A stretch of DNA of 64,000 bases, taken from positions 62,001-126,000 of the forward strand of contig QZCP01000590.1 in the NCBI GenBank assembly GCA_003956705.1. Direction: 5' to 3'. The notes beneath the pieces are model-generated. The model did not search any database and was not told the origin of the DNA. It was given only the letters and a program-made list of their open reading frames with translations. Below, piece after piece: positions 61,686-64,000 of this stretch. Position 1 is the first letter of the stretch, and each line of letters begins with the position of its first letter. Made by a program: the position numbers and the translations under genes. This DNA comes from Brevipalpus yothersi. Lineage: Eukaryota > Arthropoda > Arachnida > Trombidiformes > Tenuipalpidae.

Positions 61686-62529
61686 TATGGTGATTATAGT
61701 GAAGTCAACCCTCTCTCTCTCTCTCTTTCTCTCTTCCTCTTCAACATGGCTAATTCAGACTGTATACAAAGTGATAAAAAAACGAGAAATGAACAGTAAA
61801 GTGGCACTGAACAAGCCTCCAAGAAATATACATGTGAAGTTTGATGTTTTTGGTAATATTTTATCGTTAAGGTTGCCATCTCATGAAGTGGCACGATTAT
61901 TGCTTTGCTTTACAAGTATTGAAAGACTACCTCCACCACCACTATTACTACTACTGCATCACTACTACTGGAACCATGGCCGAAAACCTATCATTTTCGG
62001 ATTGATATATTTCGAAACAGCGTGCATTGCTCAGGTGATGACCCGGTAGGCACGTTGAAAAATAATCTACGATCCAGACAGACCGTATCTAATTCTGTCT
62101 GATTTTTGTGTTTCGATTTTTTAGACACAAGAAAAGAAAACTTCATTCATTCTCTTTCTCTCTCTCTTTCTCTCTTTCTTTTTCCCTTTCTAACTCTTTC
62201 CCAATGTTCATTATGAGGTACAGGTACAGGTACAGGTAATGTAGGTGTGATCATCAAGTTTTTCCAAGACATCAGCTTATGATGAGGTATAAACAGCCAT
62301 ACTGAATGCCGATTGGACGAGAATAGTGTTTTTGGTGAAGCCCACCAGCCAAGTCAGTCCTCCTCTAACCATGAAACGGCAAGTTTCGAACACTACTTAC
62401 TACTACTACTACTACTTCAACTACTACTATTACATCCTATTCGCTGTATATTTAAGATGTACACTTGATTTCATACATCGGACTCTCTCTCTTTCCTCTT
62501 CCCCTCTCATCCCGCTCTTTGGCCTCGGG

Positions 62530-62599
<70 letters not shown>

Positions 62600-62862
62600 G
62601 TTTTACATCCCATTTGCTGATTTTTCTTGATTCATCTCTCAGTTTCTTGAGATATGGTCCAGTAGCTGGGTTACTGTCTAACTTAATCTGCTCACTTGAC
62701 CATTCATCAGTATAGCTTTACTTGTTGGTAGTAGAAAGTTTTTGCATTGGCCTTCAATTTTTTTGACACAAGTTACGGGAAAATTTATCTCATCGTTCTC
62801 TCTCTCCCTCTCTCTTTCTCTCTCGTTTTTCTTTTGCCTGAGTGACTACTAATTCTTTGACG
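57773..62862. other. Gene-poor stretch between RpL10 and the T-box gene
   Basis: The left end (57773 to about 57850) probably holds the RpL10 non-coding first exon and promoter (CT-rich on the minus strand). The rest has (CT)n or (GA)n at 58613-58666, 58976-59018, 59412-59472, 60671-60751, 61092-61141, 61622-61681 and 62533-62597. It also has a (CTA)n run at 62398-62432, a short GGTACA repeat at 62218-62236 and a 9-bp repeat (CTGCTATTC) near 58532-58560. No gene was recognised. Confidence 0.45.
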
Positions 62863-64000
62863 ATGGCAAAGATTTACAATCATTCGGTGCAAATTAGTAA
62901 AGACTGTGATGCTTCAATTGATTACGATATCATAGACATTGTATCAGCTAAATTGAGAAAAGCTAAAATTGATCGTGGATATGTTCTCTCAGCAAGTGAA
63001 ATGAAATCGGTGCAAATCAAGTTACTTGATGAAAAATTGTGGGATGAATTTCGCCAAAAAACAACCGAAATGATTGTTACCAAGAGTGGAAGGTAAGTTG
63101 ATCTTTTGTTTTAATCTTTTATCTCTTAATTATTTATCTCGCTATTATCTATTATCTCTAATCGCTCTAATCCCTTCTTCTCTAATCCTCATTCAATCAT
63201 CCAGACGAATGTTTCCCAATATTAAGCTCCAAGTTTCAGGATTAGAGGAACAATCTTTGTATGCTTTCGTTCTGGAATTCATTCAATTAGGTGATAATCG
63301 CTGGAAATTCACCAATTCTCAATGGTCACAGGGTGGCAAGTGTGAGCCTCGTCCAGAACGATCACAGTGTATTTTTATTCATTCATCATCACCAGCATTC
63401 GGTACATCATGGATGGAGAAAACAGTTGATTTTAGTAAAGTTAAGATCACCAATAAGCCTCCTCAGGATGGTCTGAAGCCAGATTTTGTTCTCCTTAATT
63501 CTCTCCATCGATATGTTCCAAGGATTCATGTGATCAAATGTGATTGCTACTGGGAATGTAAATCATTTTTCTTGGAAAAAGCAGCTTTCATCGCAGTAAC
63601 AGCATATCAGAATCAAAATGTAAGCAATGTTTTTTGAATTTTCAGACTGATTGTTTCGATGAACGATTGGAACTTGATTTGAACCGTGAAAATTTGGAAC
63701 TTGAGCCACTCTATCTTGTCCACGGTGGATCATCGAGTTAAATTTGCTTGATTATATGATGGATGATCTCACCTTACTGAGTTCATGAGAAACTTTCGAT
63801 AGCCATGACATTTCTCTGGAATCTTAAAATTTCTTTCGTTCTCTCATAGATTACCAAACTCAAGGTATGCCATAATCCATACGCAAAGGCTTTCGAGAAA
63901 GGAAAAAATCAGCTCAAAAATGAAGATGAGGAAACCAATTTGGACAGTTGTAATCCATTCAACGAGTATTCAATGTTTAACGATGGTTCATATGATACAC
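62863..64000 (+). CDS. T-box transcription factor, Brachyury-like (5' part)
   Basis: Exons 62863-63092, 63205-63619 and 63850-64000 (continuing past the window) join in frame: AG|GTAAGT, CCAG|A, AAT|GTAAGC, ATAG|A. The start ATG at 62863 gives about 50 residues before the DNA-binding domain. The T-box begins LWDEFRQKTTEMIVTKSGRR MFPN, then SGLEEQSLYAFVLEF, RWKFTNSQWSQGGKCEP, SPAFGTSWMEKTVDFSKVKI, TNK, LLNSLHRYVPRIHVI, AAFIAVTAYQNQNITKLKV and NPYAKAFEKG. The GGK.EP and WM...V.FSKVKLTNK runs are those of the Brachyury (T) subfamily. The loop with CDCYWECKSF is unusual. It should bind half-sites of the TTCACACCT type as a developmental regulator in the nucleus. Divergence is high, so another T-box class remains possible. 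Introns 1 and 2 are 112 and 230 bp. Confidence 0.9.

Overview
The window is nuclear eukaryotic DNA, AT-rich, with short introns. The left half carries a gene family that looks like protostome ionotropic receptors. The promoter at 33147-33178 pairs a TATA box with the arthropod initiator TCAGTT at the usual spacing. I read the organism as an arthropod. A mite is my guess and is not proven from the sequence.

Left half (about 1-30 kb): a tandem array of short ionotropic-glutamate-receptor-like channel genes. Seven copies have intact predicted reading frames: A (1280-3004, +), B (7667-9410, +), C (10718-12425, -), E (16322-17975, +), F (20740-22468, +), G (24438-26170, -) and H (28393-29945, +). 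All seven share one five-exon layout: 33 nt, 98-104 nt, 64 nt, 824 or 827 nt, then a last exon carrying the final membrane helix. Copy D (13363-14432) is a truncated, frameshifted pseudogene, and several older relics lie between the genes. The array grew by a segmental duplication of about 9 kb (4660-13345 against 18085-27105) that copied a B/C pair into an F/G pair. Later changes to the two blocks are easy to read: a 412-bp TA-flanked transposon with its empty site preserved in the other block, a 295-bp insertion with an 8-bp target duplication, and a large indel around a pseudogene. Further upstream coding exons probably exist, but I could not join them with confidence.

Right half (about 30-64 kb): sparse single genes in a landscape crowded with (GA)n/(CT)n microsatellites. 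The genes are a small single-exon protein with a possible PH-like fold (33483-33944), a secreted His/Asp/Glu-rich low-complexity protein in two exons (40119-41978), a small secreted or signal-anchored protein (50560-51138), a probable mitochondrial single-pass membrane protein (56081-56539), RpL10/uL16 in three coding exons on the minus strand (56768-57639), and the 5' part of a Brachyury-like T-box gene that runs off the right edge (62863-64000). A 453-base run of N sits inside a GA tract (43389-43841), and one N lies at 36990.

The left array is likely chemosensory. Its genes do not form an operon; they are paralogues that have been duplicating, converting and decaying. The right half appears to hold unrelated housekeeping, secreted and developmental genes.
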